Source: Chryseolinea soli (lineage in GTDB: Bacteria > Bacteroidota > Bacteroidia > Cytophagales > Cyclobacteriaceae). From it: a DNA stretch of 64,000 nt. Made by a program: the position numbers and the translations under genes. Location: contig NZ_CP032382.1 in the NCBI RefSeq assembly GCF_003589925.1, positions 1,240,001 through 1,304,000 on the forward strand, written 5' to 3'. The notes beneath the pieces are model-generated. The model had not been told where the DNA came from. It did no database searches and was given only the letters and a program-made list of their open reading frames with translations. Of this stretch, positions 7,833 to 15,668 are shown piece after piece. Position 1 is the first letter of the stretch. Every line of letters begins with the position of its first letter.

Positions 7833-9752
7833 TCAAACCGTGGGTTCTTCCACTAATAATATAGAATGCCACCCTTCGTGGCGAATTTCACCGTGTTTTC
7901 GCTTCTCTTTCATCGCTTTTTTGATCTTGGAGCTATACGACCAACACGTACTTTGACGGATGTGAAGGATCTCCGAAAGCTTGTGCGACGAGATGCTGCC
8001 GTTTGTTGAATAGACCAAAAAGATCATGTAGAAAGCCTTGTTGATCGGCAGCCTCGTGTTCTGAAGCAACGTATAGGCTGTCACCGATTCGTCGTATCCG
8101 CAACGGGAGCACCGCCGGCTGTAAGGACTCCGGCCTTCGCTGAAATGATGGTGATGACATTTGGTGCAGGCAAAATCCTTTGGCCATTTGATCTCGGCCA
8201 GGAAGCGCAAACAACTGGCGTCGTCGGGATACATGGCGCTGAACTCTTCAAAATCTACTTCCTTCGACAGGATGCGCGCTTCGGTCACCACCTCCACGTC
8301 GTGTTTCAGTTTTTTATTATCCTGCGTGAGCAGCGCATTCATGGCGGCAATTTCCTCGGCCTGAACCGCCAGCTTCTGATTGGCTTCGGCCAACTGCCGG
8401 TTCTGCGCTGCGATGAAATCCGATTTCTGCACCAACTCCCCGGTCTTGATCTTTACCTGCAGCTCCAGTTCTTCATTCAAGGAATCTTTTAGCTTCTGAT
8501 TTTCCTGCAATTGCTCGATGATGCTCTCTTGTGCCTTCTCCTTTTCCAGTCGCAGCAGCTTGATCTTATCGCTGATGGCAAACGACAAGAACATCATCTC
8601 CATGATAAAACTAAAACCCAGGCTGTAGTGCGTCAGCTCACCCAAGGGCAGCCAGTTGATGTCGAGGTATTGAATGAACTTGATGGCGATGCCGAGAAAC
8701 AAAAACGAGTAGCCTACCACCATAAACCGCGCGGGGCGATATCCTTTTCGCAAAGCATAGATGCCGGCATAGAACGCCGCCAGGAAGGGAATCACTTCTA
8801 CAAAGCGCAGGTTGAACCAGCGGTCGGACACATAAAAACTAACCACGAGGTACGCGGTGCGCAAGGCCAGCACGCCGCCAAGCACCCAGAGCAGCCGTGG
8901 ATATTGCTTTCGCAGGTTGAGCAGCGAAGCGGCAAAAAATAAAGCAAACGTCGAGGCAAAATACAGGGCAAACCCGGGCGCATATTGATTCCATTCTGTA
9001 GCGTTGGGCCACAAGTATTGAAACGCAATACCGTCGGAACTCATTTCATACAGACCAACGCCCAGCAGGTATAATATATAATAGAGATAGTGACGCTCGT
9101 GCACCGCTACAAACATGAGCAGGTTGTAGAAGCAGAACACGAGGATCATGCCGTAGAAAATGCCAAAGAAAAAATATTCGTCCAGGGCATAGTTAAAGAA
9201 ATATTCCAGGGGCCGCAGCACCACCAGGATGTCGGCGCGTTGTCGCGACTTCACCCTGAAATAGTAGGTGTAGGCGCCGTCGTATTGATCCGGAAGATGG
9301 ACGATGAAATTCTTGTGCTTCAGGAAGCGGTTGCCAAATGGAAAGTTGTCGCCGAAGGACTCGAGGTGATAGCCGCCCGCAGGTTCGGGCATGTAGAAAC
9401 TCAATTCGTCAATGGTTTGATCAAAAAATTCGATCTGCCAGTGACGTGCGCTTTTGAGGTTGTGGTCGATCTTGATCCGGTACCAGTAGTACGACGCGCG
9501 GTTGTAGTTCTGGGGACTGAAGGTCTTGCTCGGCTTAAACTGGGTTGACCATTGTGCGGAGGCCGCTTCCTCCACCGAGAGCTTGCCGGCAGGATCTTCG
9601 AGGTATTCGATCTCGCCAAACGAAAAAATGTACTGATCCACCTCGTCGCGGATCTGGACGGCGTTTTGCGCAAAGGCCGCGCCCATCCCAAGCCAAAGCA
9701 CAAGGCCCAGGCCGATCCGCACTAATTTTCTCCGATCCTTCCCACGGTTCAC
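7833..9752 (-). CDS. 7TMR-DISM receptor with coiled coil and C-terminal IS1595-type zinc ribbon/HTH
   Basis: 639 residues. The signal peptide (to about residue 28, GAAFAQ) is followed by an extracytoplasmic 7TMR-DISM sensing domain (about 30-180; FKPSKTFSPQNYNRASYYWY resembles 7TMR-DISMED2), seven transmembrane segments (about 190-395) and a long charged coiled coil (about 395-505). The C-terminal module has a zinc ribbon (Cys529, 532, 548, 551; CTKC and CSRC) followed by TRLPINKAFYMIFLVYSTN and an HTH-like stretch (KLSEILHIRQSTCWSYSSKI). This matches the N-terminus of IS1595/ISXO2 transposases, but the DDE catalytic domain is absent. The usual histidine-kinase or cyclase output is also absent, so the protein may bind DNA from the membrane. 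The start is GTG; I find no ATG between it and the upstream in-frame stop. It lies 340 bp upstream of susC on the same strand and may regulate that locus (inference). Confidence 0.85.
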   Translation of the reverse strand: MNRGKDRRKLVRIGLGLVLWLGMGAAFAQNAVQIRDEVDQYIFSFGEIEYLEDPAGKLSVEEAASAQWSTQFKPSKTFSPQNYNRASYYWYRIKIDHNLKSARHWQIEFFDQTIDELSFYMPEPAGGYHLESFGDNFPFGNRFLKHKNFIVHLPDQYDGAYTYYFRVKSRQRADILVVLRPLEYFFNYALDEYFFFGIFYGMILVFCFYNLLMFVAVHERHYLYYILYLLGVGLYEMSSDGIAFQYLWPNATEWNQYAPGFALYFASTFALFFAASLLNLRKQYPRLLWVLGGVLALRTAYLVVSFYVSDRWFNLRFVEVIPFLAAFYAGIYALRKGYRPARFMVVGYSFLFLGIAIKFIQYLDINWLPLGELTHYSLGFSFIMEMMFLSFAISDKIKLLRLEKEKAQESIIEQLQENQKLKDSLNEELELQVKIKTGELVQKSDFIAAQNRQLAEANQKLAVQAEEIAAMNALLTQDNKKLKHDVEVVTEARILSKEVDFEEFSAMYPDDASCLRFLAEIKWPKDFACTKCHHHHFSEGRSPYSRRCSRCGYDESVTAYTLLQNTRLPINKAFYMIFLVYSTNGSISSHKLSEILHIRQSTCWSYSSKIKKAMKEKRKHGEIRHEGWHSILLVEEPTV

Positions 9753-9874
9753 GATGCAAAGGTATAAAGCCCGTTTGTAAATGCACGATAAATTTTACGC
9801 TAGCCCTCACGCCGGGTGGGTGAGCGGCAGACGACTCGCCAGTGCACATTTTTCAGCGCCAGGAGACGGCTGTT

Positions 9875-10321
9875 TCACAATTTCTTTTCGAAGCATACGC
9901 TGTTCTCCACATTTTCATACTGTCCATAGTTGGGAATGATGGCGTAGCCGTTCTTCTTATACAGTCCGATCGCTTCGGGTTGTTTCTTTCCCGTTTCCAG
10001 CACACAGCGCTTGTATTGCATCTCGCGCGCCCACTTTTCCAGTTCCGCCAAAACACCCGATGCCACGCCGGTCCCACGATGACTTGGAGGCACATACATG
10101 CGCTTCACCTCCATCGCGTCGGGTAAATATTCTTTGATGGCGCCACAGCCCACGGGCAACTTATCTTCATACGCCACCACCACGTGCTTGATCTGGACGA
10201 TGGTGTTGAACTGGGCGTAAAAGGAATGATCTTCACCGTCGCGGATGCGAAGGTCAGCATCCAACTCCGTCACTAGTTTTTGGAAGTCCGTGTTGGCCGA
10301 TGTTGTTCGGATGAAATTCAT
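9875..10321 (-). CDS. GNAT-family N-acetyltransferase
   Basis: Acetyl-CoA-dependent N-acetyltransferase, 148 residues from the ATG at 10321. The open frame also runs upstream to a GTG at 10372, which I consider less likely. The acetyl-CoA-binding motif A is VKRMYVPPSHRGTGVASGVL, followed by LEKWAREMQYKRCVLETGKKQPEA and a motif B-like LYKKNGYAII. The substrate is unknown. It lies downstream of a second GNAT gene in the same orientation, with about 120 bp between them, so co-transcription is possible but not clear. Confidence 0.85.
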   Translation of the reverse strand: MNFIRTTSANTDFQKLVTELDADLRIRDGEDHSFYAQFNTIVQIKHVVVAYEDKLPVGCGAIKEYLPDAMEVKRMYVPPSHRGTGVASGVLAELEKWAREMQYKRCVLETGKKQPEAIGLYKKNGYAIIPNYGQYENVENSVCFEKKL

Positions 10322-10442
10322 CGTGAGGGTGCCTGGGGTTGATGTTTTCGAAAATACCAATTTTCGTTTCACGATGGAAACTTGAATTGCGAAATCTTCT
10401 TGAATAAAGTACCGATAACCGTTGCGCCCGTAAGAAACGGTC

Positions 10443-10859
10443 TCACGATTTCACTAGCACCATACCGGCGCCCAGGCGATCGGTGGGTCTTTCCGTAAAT
10501 CCGAAAGAACGATAAAAGGCTTCCCGTCCTTTGCTGCTGCTCAATCCTATTTGAGAATTCTTTCCGCCTTTTTTTTCGGTGTAGGCCAACAGCGCTTTCA
10601 CAATCATCTTGCCCACCCCTTGGCGTTGACATTCGGGCACGACGATCACATCGTGAATATTAAAATAGAGCGCATCGTCCCCCACAATCCTACCCATGCC
10701 AACGGTGTGGCCCCCTTCATCTTGAATGACCACGCTAAAAAGCGATTTGGAAAGACCCGCTTGGGCCAATGCCTCGTCGAAGGCCGGCCAGGAAACGCGC
10801 TGCCGGAGTTCCTGGTATTCGGCAAGGGTAGGATTACGGTGATGGATGATGAAGGACAT
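10443..10859 (-). CDS. GNAT-family N-acetyltransferase
   Basis: 138-residue acetyltransferase of the GCN5 superfamily. HDVIVVPECQRQGVGKMIVK is the acetyl-CoA pyrophosphate-binding loop (R/QxxGxG). SSKGREAFYRSFGFTERP forms the C-terminal motif B typical of single-domain GNATs resembling the YitI/PaiA-like small enzymes. The target is unknown, and nothing in the neighbourhood names a pathway. Confidence 0.87.
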   Translation of the reverse strand: MSFIIHHRNPTLAEYQELRQRVSWPAFDEALAQAGLSKSLFSVVIQDEGGHTVGMGRIVGDDALYFNIHDVIVVPECQRQGVGKMIVKALLAYTEKKGGKNSQIGLSSSKGREAFYRSFGFTERPTDRLGAGMVLVKS

Positions 10860-10886
10860 GGGTAATCTTACGACGCCCGGAAATAA

Positions 10887-10975
10887 ATGTTACGACTTCG
10901 GGAATAGTAGGCAAACCAAAATTTGATTAACGACAAATAAAGTATCGTACTCACCACGCCAACCGTTGCCAAAGG
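10887..10975 (-). pseudogene. Remnant of the 3' end of a third small beta-barrel gene
   Basis: On the minus strand, 10891-10918 aligns closely at the nucleotide level with the last codons of the barrel gene at 11073-11711. Translated, it reads FAYYSRSR, against LAYYFRKS and FAYYFRK at the ends of the two neighbouring barrels. The frame runs back only about 20 further recognisable residues and has no start or signal peptide. I read it as the degenerate tail of a deleted third copy. The match is short, so confidence is modest. Confidence 0.35.
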
Positions 10976-11072
10976 CAGTGATCAACAGCCAACTTCTCCC
11001 GGTCGTTTTCTCTGCATTTTCTTGATCACTGGCATTCGGCAAGGTTAACGTGATGGAATGGTGAATACAGTT

Positions 11073-11711
11073 TTACGGTTGCGACTTCCGGAAATAATAA
11101 GCAAGACCGAGCGAGAGCGTTCCAAGGGTAGTCGAAAATTCGTCGCTCTTCGAATGTGTGGTGAAGCTTTGGTCATGAACAAATTGCAAACTTCCTATGC
11201 TCGCTTCAAATCCCCAACGCGTTGAAGGAAAGTAGAGGAAGGTGGGTTTAATGACAACCCCCATGCTGTAGGATTTATTGGTGTTCTGCTGGTAGAAGTT
11301 TGGACCACTGTATTCCGAATCACTCTTCGAGCGGGCGTAGAAAATATTTCCGGTCAAGGCAAACGAAAATTTTTCATTAAAAGGAAAAAAATATCTGCCC
11401 AACACCGAGACTGAACCTGTGGCTGTGTGATTTTCTTGGCGATTTGTATCATTCTTGGAATCCGAGCTCGACCGGCCGTATTGAATATTCCCACCCAGGG
11501 CAAATCGTTGGCTGGTGAAAAAACCAATGGTAGGAGAAAGTGTATAACTAGTGCCCGTATAGCGTTGACCGTTTGATCCATTGTCATTTCCAGTAGGGGC
11601 GCTATGGCTGTAAGCACCGGAAATATTGCCACCCAGAAAAACATCGCCCTTGTTGAATTGGGCCTTTACAAGGATAGGCGCGAACAAAAGAAGAAAAAAT
11701 ATTTTTTTCAT
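11073..11711 (-). CDS. Small outer-membrane beta-barrel protein
   Basis: 212 residues with a Sec signal peptide (MKKIFFLLLFAPILVKAQ). The rest is alternating-hydrophobicity beta strands typical of the 8-stranded OMP_b-brl fold (GDVFLGGNISGAYSH; TIGFFTSQRFALGGNIQYGRS), with a terminal strand LSLGLAYYFRKSQP. Paralogue of the gene immediately upstream (11763-12347): both share the QF.KGD opening after the signal peptide and the AYYFRK ending. Probable outer-membrane structural or adhesion barrel; no specific function can be assigned. Base composition looks somewhat lower in GC than the sigma-factor operon next door. Confidence 0.85.
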   Translation of the reverse strand: MKKIFFLLLFAPILVKAQFNKGDVFLGGNISGAYSHSAPTGNDNGSNGQRYTGTSYTLSPTIGFFTSQRFALGGNIQYGRSSSDSKNDTNRQENHTATGSVSVLGRYFFPFNEKFSFALTGNIFYARSKSDSEYSGPNFYQQNTNKSYSMGVVIKPTFLYFPSTRWGFEASIGSLQFVHDQSFTTHSKSDEFSTTLGTLSLGLAYYFRKSQP

Positions 11712-11762
11712 AGTGCGTGAAGTATTGTGGTTGATGAAGTGTCGTATAAAGAAGGCAACTGT

Positions 11763-12347
11763 TTACTTTCTGAAATAGTAAGCAAAACCCAATGTCACCC
11801 TGCCCAGGTTAAGTCCGACAGACTGATATTTTGTGTTGTCCGAAAGACCCCTCGAAAAAGAATAGTAGAGGCTCCCCAAACCTCCTTCAACACTCCAGCG
11901 GGAAGAAGGGAAATACATAAAAAGCGGCGCCACCGAAAGCCCAAGACCATACGAATTTGAACGAGACGTAGTCGTGAGGTCGGGAACTTCCCGCTTTGTA
12001 AGCGAACGTTGATAGGATGCTGCACCCTGCAAAGCAAAAAAGAACTTCTCGGATATGGAGTACAACCTTCTGGCCGTAAGCGATGTAACAAATCCATTGG
12101 TGGTATTGATAACACGATGCGGGCCATCACCAAACTGACTGATGTCCTCGCTTCTCGAATAACCCACTTGCAAATCGGCTCCCAAGGCAAGACGTGGATT
12201 GATAAAATAACCTACAAACGGCGTGATGTAGAGACCGTTTCCATTGTCGATTCTTGAAAAGGAACCTCCAACGTAGGTGTCACCTTTCTTAAATTGTCCG
12301 TGGGACACCAGGGGGATCACACACATGATCCAGAGTAATTTTTTCAT
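11763..12347 (-). CDS. Small outer-membrane beta-barrel protein (paralogue)
   Basis: 194 residues with a signal peptide (MKKLLWIMCVIPLVSHGQ) and an OMP_b-brl-like barrel (GDTYVGGSFSRIDN; YITPFVGYFINPRLALGADL), ending LGRVTLGFAYYFRK. It lies 51 bp upstream of its paralogue at 11073-11711 on the same strand, consistent with tandem duplication. The C-terminal strand ends in Lys rather than the usual terminal aromatic residue, as its sister also lacks one. Function unknown. Confidence 0.83.
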   Translation of the reverse strand: MKKLLWIMCVIPLVSHGQFKKGDTYVGGSFSRIDNGNGLYITPFVGYFINPRLALGADLQVGYSRSEDISQFGDGPHRVINTTNGFVTSLTARRLYSISEKFFFALQGAASYQRSLTKREVPDLTTTSRSNSYGLGLSVAPLFMYFPSSRWSVEGGLGSLYYSFSRGLSDNTKYQSVGLNLGRVTLGFAYYFRK

Positions 12348-12558
12348 AAGGATTGGTTTTAGGAATTAGAAAGAATTCATTTTAAAACGGCGGCGTGAAT
12401 TTTAGTCAAGCCATGAAACAATAAACAATTTTCGATCCAAATCTCCGGAGCAACGAACCGTTAGAAACAGAATTATTCCGATGAGCAATAGCTTCACAAA
12501 AAAATAAAGTGTAGTGCGCACACTAAGCCAACCGTTATGAGGAGCGATGGCAAGGGTC

Positions 12559-13800
12559 TCAGCGGATCTTCTCCAGGTCATCCATTTTCTCCTGGATCAA
12601 TTGTTTTTCCGTTTGTGTTTTGGCCAAGGCGTAGGCTTTTTGAAGATGGGTTTTGGCTTTTTGGCTATCGATGTTCTTATAGAGTTCGCCCAGCAATACA
12701 AAATAGAAATGGTTGTCGTCCAGTTTCAAGGTTTCGGCTTCCGCCAGGGCGGCCAGTGGTCCTTTCACTTTGAATAACGCGAAGGCGCGATTCAGCGCCA
12801 CGCTGGGGGAATAGTTAACCTGCAATAAATGGTCATATAAGGTCAGGATCTCCTCCCATTTTTCGGGCGTGTCTGCTTTCACACAATGCCAGTAGGCAAT
12901 CCGGGCCTCCAGGTGATAGGAGCTCACCTCATGGCCCTGGGCCGAAAGCGCGAGGAAGTAATTTCCCTGGTGGATCAGGGCCTGGTCCCAAAGCTGTTCG
13001 TCCTGTTGCTCATACAATACATAGGAGGCCTCACCGGTTTGCCGGGCCGTGAAGCGCGACGCATGAAAACACATGAGGGCCATCAGCGCGTTGGTATGGG
13101 GTTGATTGGTGGGTGCGTATTCGGTGAGCATCAGCCCGAGGCGCATGGCCTCCACGCACAGGTCTTTGCGCAGGATCTGGTCTTGCGTTTTTGAGTAATA
13201 GCCTTCGGCAAACAACAGGTAAATAATGTGCAGCACGTTGTCGAGGCGGCTGGCGATCTCGGTGACACCGGGCAGCTCCATCGTCACGTTTTCCATGCGC
13301 AGCTTTTCTTTGGCGCGGAACAGTCGCTTGTTGATCGTTTCCTTGTTGGACAAAAACGCATCGGCGATTTCGTCGATCCCAAACCCGCAAAGGATGCGCA
13401 ACGCCAACCCTATCTGCGCCTCGCTGGCGATGGCAGGGTTACAAACAGCGAAGAGCATTTGCAGCTGGCTGTCTTTGATGTTTTCTTTTGAAAAGTCAGG
13501 CTCGGTATATTCCTGGTCCTTTTCCTGTGCCACCCACTCCGGGGCCACTTTCTTGTCGAAGATCTTGTTCCTTCGGAAATGGTAGAGCGTTTTATTCTTG
13601 GCCACGGTATAGAGCCAGGCCGTTGGATTGGCGGGAACGCCTTTCACACCCCAGGTTTCGGATGCCTGCAGGAAGGTCTCACTCACGATGTCCTCGGCCA
13701 TTTCGATGTGCTGCAAACCAAAGAGCTTGCTGATCACGGCCACCATCTTGGAGAACTCCTGCTGAAATAAATGCTTTAGCGACTCGAATTCCTGCTCCAT
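12559..13800 (-). CDS. ECF42-type RNA polymerase sigma factor with C-terminal helical-repeat extension
   Basis: 413 residues from the ATG at 13800; a TTG-started frame from 13830 would begin inside the terminator T-tract. Region 2 (LFQQEFSKMVAVISKLFGL, AEDIVSETFLQASETW, PTAWLYTVAKNK) and region 4 (IASEAQIGLALRILCGFGIDEIADAF, NKRLFRAKEKLR) are followed by about 230 residues of alpha-helical repeats (YYSKTQDQILRKDLCVEAMRL; SPSVALNRAFALFKVKGPLA). This is the architecture of ECF42/SigJ-like sigmas, whose C-terminal domain is needed for activity and replaces a separate anti-sigma factor. ECF42 genes characteristically neighbour DGPF (YCII) proteins, as here. Expected to control its own operon; the inducing signal is unknown. 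Confidence 0.92.
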   Translation of the reverse strand: MEQEFESLKHLFQQEFSKMVAVISKLFGLQHIEMAEDIVSETFLQASETWGVKGVPANPTAWLYTVAKNKTLYHFRRNKIFDKKVAPEWVAQEKDQEYTEPDFSKENIKDSQLQMLFAVCNPAIASEAQIGLALRILCGFGIDEIADAFLSNKETINKRLFRAKEKLRMENVTMELPGVTEIASRLDNVLHIIYLLFAEGYYSKTQDQILRKDLCVEAMRLGLMLTEYAPTNQPHTNALMALMCFHASRFTARQTGEASYVLYEQQDEQLWDQALIHQGNYFLALSAQGHEVSSYHLEARIAYWHCVKADTPEKWEEILTLYDHLLQVNYSPSVALNRAFALFKVKGPLAALAEAETLKLDDNHFYFVLLGELYKNIDSQKAKTHLQKAYALAKTQTEKQLIQEKMDDLEKIR

Positions 13801-13824
13801 GTCCAAAAAAATAAAATATCGTCC

Positions 13825-13864
13825 AAACAAAAAAGTAAACCCGCCTTGCGCAAAGGCGGGTTTA
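13825..13864 (-). terminator. Intrinsic terminator between DGPF gene and sigma gene
   Basis: The hairpin arms AAACCCGCCTT and AAAGGCGGGTTT (13836-13864) are followed on the minus strand by a T-rich tract (CTTTTTTGTTT, 13825-13835). It sits 19 bp after the DGPF stop codon and only 35 bp before the sigma-factor ATG, so it would limit read-through into the sigma gene. Confidence 0.8.
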
Positions 13865-13883
13865 CCATTTCTTATCGATTCAC

Positions 13884-14222
13884 TTATTCGGAGAGTGGCC
13901 TGACCTCCACGCTACCCCCCATGTCGATCGCGGGGCACCCGTGAGCCAGGGTGACGGCATCGTCGAGGCTTTCGGCCTTCACGATGATGAAACCGCCAAG
14001 CCGTTCGCGGAGCTCGACAAAGGGACCGTCGGTGATGACGCCACCAGGCTTCAGCACTTTGCCTTCCACCGCCAGGCGCGATCCGTGGCTCCCAAATTTT
14101 CCTTGTGCCACAATGCCACCCACCCAGGCCTGCCATTTTTCGGTCATCGCCTGCATATCCTTGGGCGACGAGTTGCTGTAGTCGAAGCTGGGTTGTCGGA
14201 ATAAGAAAATGAAATCTTTCAT
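13884..14222 (-). CDS. YCII-related (DGPF-domain) protein
   Basis: 112 residues. The small alpha/beta YCII/DGPF dimeric fold is recognised by KDFIFLFRQPSFDYSNSSP at the start, the central GGVITDGPFVELRERLGGF (the DGPF signature reads DGPF here) and the ending GSVEVRPLSE. Members are companions of ECF42 sigma factors; their biochemical role is not established. It lies between an AhpD-like gene (55 bp upstream) and the sigma gene, separated from the latter by a terminator. Confidence 0.93.
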   Translation of the reverse strand: MKDFIFLFRQPSFDYSNSSPKDMQAMTEKWQAWVGGIVAQGKFGSHGSRLAVEGKVLKPGGVITDGPFVELRERLGGFIIVKAESLDDAVTLAHGCPAIDMGGSVEVRPLSE

Positions 14223-14276
14223 GGTTAGTTGTCTAAAGGTCGCTGTCTTTTGAAATACTTTTTTGTTACAGGTCTG

Positions 14277-14744
14277 TTAATGAACCGCGAAGGCGCCAAC
14301 TTGATAGCCGCCCGCCGTGGTGCGGAACGCAATATTAATGCGATTGTAATCATTAATCGTGTTAACTGCCACCGTTAAATCGATGATTTCGTCTTCCGAA
14401 AATTCGCTGCGGACATGCTCATATACCGCGTCGGAAACGTGGCCTTCGGTGACCCTGGTCAACGCCTCAGCCCAGGCCAGCGCGGCGCGTTCGCGGTCGG
14501 TGTAGAAAGGGGTTTCGCGCCAGGCCGCGATCATGTGAAGGCGTTGCTCCGTTTCGCCGGCTGCCCGCAAGTCCTTGCTGTGCATGTCCAGGCAAAAAGC
14601 ACAACCGTTGATCTGCGACACTCTGAAATACATTAAATCCAAGAGGTTTTTCTCGATGGACGATTTTGCCAGGTAGACTCCCAAACCATACATCGCTTTG
14701 AAAGCACTTTGTCCTTTTTCTAATGCATTGATTCTCTGTTCCAT
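14277..14744 (-). CDS. Carboxymuconolactone decarboxylase / AhpD-like peroxidase-family protein
   Basis: 155 residues of the CMD/AhpD all-helical fold. The redox motif is complete: Cys48 and Cys51 in NGCAFCLDMHSKDLR with His55, as in alkylhydroperoxidase AhpD-type proteins. LTVAVNTINDYNRINIAFR is the typical C-terminal helix. Likely handles peroxide or another thiol-reactive oxidant in the cytosol; no muconolactone pathway is encoded nearby. First gene of the CMD-DGPF-ECF42 operon, which suggests the sigma factor responds to oxidative or electrophile stress (inference). Confidence 0.92.
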   Translation of the reverse strand: MEQRINALEKGQSAFKAMYGLGVYLAKSSIEKNLLDLMYFRVSQINGCAFCLDMHSKDLRAAGETEQRLHMIAAWRETPFYTDRERAALAWAEALTRVTEGHVSDAVYEHVRSEFSEDEIIDLTVAVNTINDYNRINIAFRTTAGGYQVGAFAVH

Positions 14745-14945
14745 GTTGTTTTTTTGTTTAAGTGATCTTTGTTAAAGTTTAATTACACCCTAGCAATGAC
14801 CGGACGGACAGGAATTGGACAGGCTTGATAAATTTTTTTTTAGTTTTTTTTGGGCAGGGGAAATCAGGGCGGATGGCTTAAAACAAAGGGCAATCGCCTG
14901 TCAGATCAAAATCGGCGACTTGCTCTCCCCGGCTGTTCGAAACGG

Positions 14946-15278
14946 TTACAAAGACTCGCTTACTTCGTCGGCATTTTGTTTTGCGCGTCGCTCGTTGTAG
15001 AAGGCGTATAGCAAAAAAGAACAAACCCCCACGGGCCGGTACAGGATCGTGGAGAAGTAGACATACCGGGTGGGTATCTGAAATGTGTCTTTGTCTTTTT
15101 TTATCACCAAGGCGATAATCACATTCATCAATGTAATCAGCCCATAGATGGAGAGTTCGACGAGGGCTAAGTTCAGGTCAATATCAAACCCAAATCGCCT
15201 GATGGCAATTTCTATTACGTAGCTTACGCTAAGCAACACCGCGTATTTACCAAAAAGCTTTATTAATTTCTCATTCAT
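14946..15278 (-). CDS. Small integral membrane protein of unknown function
   Basis: 110 residues from the ATG at 15278 (MNEKLIKLFGKYAVLL). About three transmembrane helices (LFGKYAVLLSVSYVIEIAI, LALVELSIYGLITLMNVIIALVI and YFSTILYRPVGVCSFLLYAF), with a charged cytosolic tail. Its start codon overlaps the TGA of the upstream gene by 8 bp (15271-15278), which implies translational coupling. I recognise no family. Confidence 0.65.
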   Translation of the reverse strand: MNEKLIKLFGKYAVLLSVSYVIEIAIRRFGFDIDLNLALVELSIYGLITLMNVIIALVIKKDKDTFQIPTRYVYFSTILYRPVGVCSFLLYAFYNERRAKQNADEVSESL

Positions 15279-15603
15279 CGTCTTGCAAAAGGCTGGTGGA
15301 AAGGAGGTACATAACGCCACCATAAGCCGGGTACACGCAGGCCAGAATGCTTACTGGAATGGCCACTGGATTTCGCCTCATCATGGCATACACTACACCG
15401 CCGGCAATCACATTGCCCATATAGGGACTATAGCCATAGTTCACCATTGCCCATCCGAAGTCACTATCGGTGATAAACACCAAGTACGGTATGAGTGTAC
15501 GAATCACTTCAACGCCAGACAATAACAGTGAAACGCGTATTACTTTCTTGCCCAGCGTACTTACCCGGGAGTTGGCATTTGTTGACGCTGTTTGATCTGT
15601 CAT
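15271..15603 (-). CDS. Small integral membrane protein of unknown function
   Basis: 110 residues with about three hydrophobic segments (VIRVSLLLSGVEVIRTLIPY, YMGNVIAGGVVYAMM and NPVAIPVSILACVYPAYGGV) after a polar Thr/Ser/Asn-rich N-terminus. It is the first gene of an overlapping two-gene unit with the 14946-15278 gene, so the two products probably work together in the inner membrane. No known family recognised. Confidence 0.65.
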   Translation of the reverse strand: MTDQTASTNANSRVSTLGKKVIRVSLLLSGVEVIRTLIPYLVFITDSDFGWAMVNYGYSPYMGNVIAGGVVYAMMRRNPVAIPVSILACVYPAYGGVMYLLSTSLLQDDE

Positions 15604-15668
15604 AAAGTTAAGATAACGTTTTTTCCACTAATAATAAACCCTCCATACGTTGCGACCTTACAACTCGC

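Noticed and set aside
7833..8250. Insertion sequence of the IS1595 type
   Set aside because: Only the zinc ribbon and HTH resemble the transposase. There is no DDE domain, no terminal inverted repeats and the segment is in frame with a 7TM receptor.
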